DNA of 64,000 nt from Lingula anatina (lineage: Eukaryota; Brachiopoda; Lingulata; Lingulida; Lingulidae): NCBI RefSeq assembly GCF_001039355.2, contig NW_019775524.1, positions 1,294,065 to 1,358,064 on the forward strand, read 5' to 3'. The position numbers were made by a program, and so were the translations under genes. Within the stretch, counting starts at the first letter, position 1, and the number at the start of each line of letters is the position of its first letter. The notes beneath the pieces were generated by a model that saw nothing but the letters and a program-made list of their open reading frames with translations, made no database searches and was not told the DNA's origin. Below, piece by piece: positions 61,001-64,000 of the stretch.

Positions 61001-63581
61001 TCAAATATACTTATAGCAAATATAGCCCTTCCCCAGGTATTAGCACTGTTATTAAGATAATCTCAGTTTAAAAAGTACTGTTAAGTTTTAATGCATATTT
61101 CATGGCAAAAAATGTTTTCACCTGAAGCTAGGCTTTGGAGGCTGCAGGATTATTCTGTTTTTCACACAGTGTTTATTAAACTGAACTTACCTGTGAATTG
61201 GTAGCCTCAGGTCTGCTATTTTAATAATGGGGCACTTAGCTAACCTAGCTGAACTCTGGAATATTTACAATCCTTATTTGGCACATAATATATCTAAAAA
61301 TTAGTTACACCTTTAATGGGAAATGCTGATGAATAAAAGAGTATGAAAATGACTATAAAAACTAAATAATTTTCTTTCTTTCACAATAAACCCTTTACAA
61401 AAGCCACTCTCTTCTTTCATAATTTATCTGAATAAAAATCAAACCAAAAAATAAAATTAAAAGTAGGAGACCTAAAAATTTTTCAATGAAAAATTGCATC
61501 TAAATAGAAGTAAGTCATTGGCAAATATGCAATTCCATTTAAGGTATTCAACTTTTGTTTGCAACACAACTTTTAGTGATGTTTGAGCTGAAATATATCT
61601 TCAAAACAGTCGATTCTCCTTTCCCGCAGCACACATACGGTGTCATACTACTATTCAAAGGCTTCCAGTAAAAATAGACTTTGTTAAATAAAAGATTCAC
61701 AGCATTTAAATGACTTACTACAAACAATTATCACAAATACATAATTTGATGAAATTTGCATCAAAAAACTGAATTTCAGAATCAAACTTGATCTTGCATG
61801 TGCATAGAGTACTGCAGTTAAATCTGATTTTCCTTTATACCCGGCAGTTTCTAAAGTCAAAATCAAACTTACAACACATCAAAATCCTGAAATGTGTTCA
61901 GGTCTGTTAGCAAAGAAGATTACATCCAGAGTAAAATCCACAAGAGAAAAAGCATTCTGCAAGGTTGAAAAAAAATCTTTTTAAGCCCAAGTCATCAGTC
62001 TCTGGCATCCCACACTTCTGGAGAGGAAGGAATAAAGTGCAACTTGAAAACAATATGGCAGAAATGAAACGAGCCCCATTAGGCTACATGTTGCCTGTCT
62101 GTAGACTAACTCAGAACTGGTACAAGTTAAATATACAAAGCATTCTCAGTATTTGCCCTAAAAACTGCTGTCCTTTCAAGCTGAAAGAACACTACTGGTA
62201 AACTGAGGGCAGAAGTAAAGTCTTTGTGTAAACTTGGTGGTGAGGTCGAAACCAAAACAATCATCTGCAAGCGTCCCTGTCAACTAAGATGAAACCAGAC
62301 AGGCTTGCTGCTCCTAAGGTAGTGTGTGATATACTGTAAAAGGCAGTATATTGCACGCAGCATCATTAAATCACAGAAACTGGTCCCCCTGTGAACCAAT
62401 TTTGGTAAATCAATTCACTGAACTCAAGTTTTGTCAGCTGCCTGTTTCTGCCAACAAAGTCAAATTTCACTAAAATATCAAAGTCAAGCAATAAACCATG
62501 GTAATTGTCATTATCACATTAAAAAAAGAAAATCTGCCTTTATCGTAAATCTTACAGTCCGAATGCCACCAGTGACAGTTGCCTTTTTTATGTGCAGAAG
62601 CAAAAGGTTGACAACTGCACACAATGATTGGGTTAATTAACAAGAACCATCTGTAACCACAGGTAATTAATGAGGGTTAAAGTTATAGTTTGTACTTTTT
62701 GAAAAATAATTAAGATATTAATCATAACACTCTATACAAAGGTCGACATATTTTTAAAAAAAAAGATGATGTAACAAACATTCATAAATGCCATGTTTAA
62801 AAATAATGACAGTTTGCTAATAATGAAGCAAAGCTGTACGTGTCACATTTTCTATAATTCATATGTTTTTCTTAGAGAGAAGTATCCCTACTCAAGATCC
62901 CTATTCCAACATTATAAGCCTGCTTTTTTGCTAAAGAAAAAATATTTCATGAGACCCAAAAATGATATGCTCTGTTCAAGACCCAGCAATCAGGATATCA
63001 AGTAACATGATGATAGGAAGAGTTATAACCTTACTCATTCAGACCTGGTACAATGGGCTGCTTTGATTCTCAGCTTACATTTAACTACCATACTCTATGG
63101 CTATTGTCATCCTTGTCCTGGTGTCTGGATTTTTAATAATCATCTTCATACACAGTCTGCCGTATTGTCACACATAAAGGAAACAAGGAAATACAAACAA
63201 TCTGTATGGAAAATATGCAATATGTATGTTTCCTGCTAGCAGAAAAATACTTCTACAAGCTTAAATTCAAGACCAAATATTTTCATTTTACAATGATGCA
63301 GTCTTCTTTAAAAAATTTAAACCAAAGGTTCCCAAAAACAGAAATACCAGTTTTGTTACTTTTACATTAAACAGAAAAAACAAGGTTTTTCCCAGTCAAG
63401 TTTACCATACTTGACAGAGACCATGCAATGGGTTAAATACCAAAGAACACAGAAACAACTTATTTAGGTTAAGTAGTGACAGGCCAAGAAACTTTGGGTG
63501 ACATATGCCAAGAGCAGTTGTTACAGGACAAAACTGAAAATCTTCATCACATCTGTGGTGACATAAAGTTTTTGTTCTGTT

Positions 63582-63585
<4 letters not shown>

Positions 63586-63620
<35 letters not shown>
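63586..63620. repeat. (GA)n microsatellite
   Basis: About seventeen GA units. On the minus strand they give a Ser-Leu run in a spurious ORF. Confidence 0.95.
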
Positions 63621-63623
<3 letters not shown>

Positions 63624-64000
63624 AGAGTCAATGAAAGATAACTTATCAACACATGCAAAAAAAATCCTCACCTTTTTGCAAGAATGTTCTTCAAGGGTAG
63701 ATATCAGGTGTAAGTTGACCACCCTGTTTGTCCCACACAGGCAGGTGTAAACTCTCCAGGTAGATGTCACAATGAGGTCAGGGTTGGTATTTAAGTTGTG
63801 ATAATGACAAGTTGAGATGACACTGGAAAATCAACAGTGTGCCTGGCAAAAATAGAAGCATAATTTATTTTACTTAGGTCAAAGCTTTATTATGACTAGG
63901 ACAGATAAAAGAGAAGAGAAAGAAACAACATTTGCATGGTTATGCAGTGGAACTGACAGGCTTCATGACTTATAGCAATCTGGAAGTGACAATATGGAGT

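Larger units (their letters stand above)
52418..64000. other. Gene-poor 11.6-kb region upstream of the XKR gene
   Basis: No recognisable conserved protein, tRNA or rRNA was found. It probably holds XKR 5' UTR sequence and promoter near 52418-53000 and otherwise intergenic or intronic DNA. It contains an (AAAT)n tract, a (GA)n tract, a foldback element at 54839-55096, T-rich runs near 60060-60085, and two moderately long unsupported ORFs (56653-57237 minus, 59219-59506 plus). Confidence 0.6.

Overview
The window is nuclear DNA of an intron-rich animal. It is A+T-rich, with canonical GT-AG introns of about 0.1-2.7 kb and conserved metazoan single-copy genes. Compact introns, abundant short foldback transposons and strong haplotype divergence suggest a marine invertebrate, most likely a lophotrochozoan such as a bivalve mollusc. 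Genus cannot be read from the sequence. There is no prokaryotic, viral or CRISPR content.

Layout: (1) 829-7681 (+) TFIP11, a G-patch spliceosome-disassembly factor, 16 coding exons, 819 aa; its stop codon lies inside a 66-bp tandem array. (2) 9330-11223 (-) CHMP2A, an ESCRT-III subunit, 5 coding exons, 224 aa. (3) 13253-37350 (+) CSDE1/UNR, an RNA-binding cold-shock protein, 17 exons, 820 aa. This locus appears as 5' half, full copy, 3' half. A complete second-haplotype contig (18581-33086) seems to have been placed between two single-N gaps inside intron 6 of the primary haplotype. (4) 40455-40679 (-) an unrecognised 74-aa single-pass membrane protein. (5) 40892-41584 (-) the C15orf61 homologue, 2 coding exons, 145 aa. 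(6) 43698-47389 (+) a CREB3-family membrane-tethered bZIP factor, 8 coding exons, 518 aa. (7) 48506-52354 (-) an XK-related membrane protein with a very long disordered tail, in one exon. (8) 52418-64000: no convincing gene, only simple repeats, one foldback element and unexplained ORFs.

The genes are unrelated housekeeping or regulatory loci and do not form a pathway. Gene pairs are head-to-head (CHMP2A/CSDE1, C15orf61/CREB3-like) or tail-to-tail (TFIP11/CHMP2A, CSDE1/small membrane gene, CREB3-like/XKR).

The most interesting material lies in the non-coding layer. Two minisatellites capture gene-processing signals: a stop codon in TFIP11 and a splice donor in CSDE1. A small duplication copies the last CHMP2A splice acceptor. 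At least eight foldback/MITE-like insertions are visible, several with clear target-site duplications. Two of them, and one poly(A)-ended insertion, are present in only one CSDE1 haplotype, so the window holds natural empty sites. I found no clear new multi-gene system.
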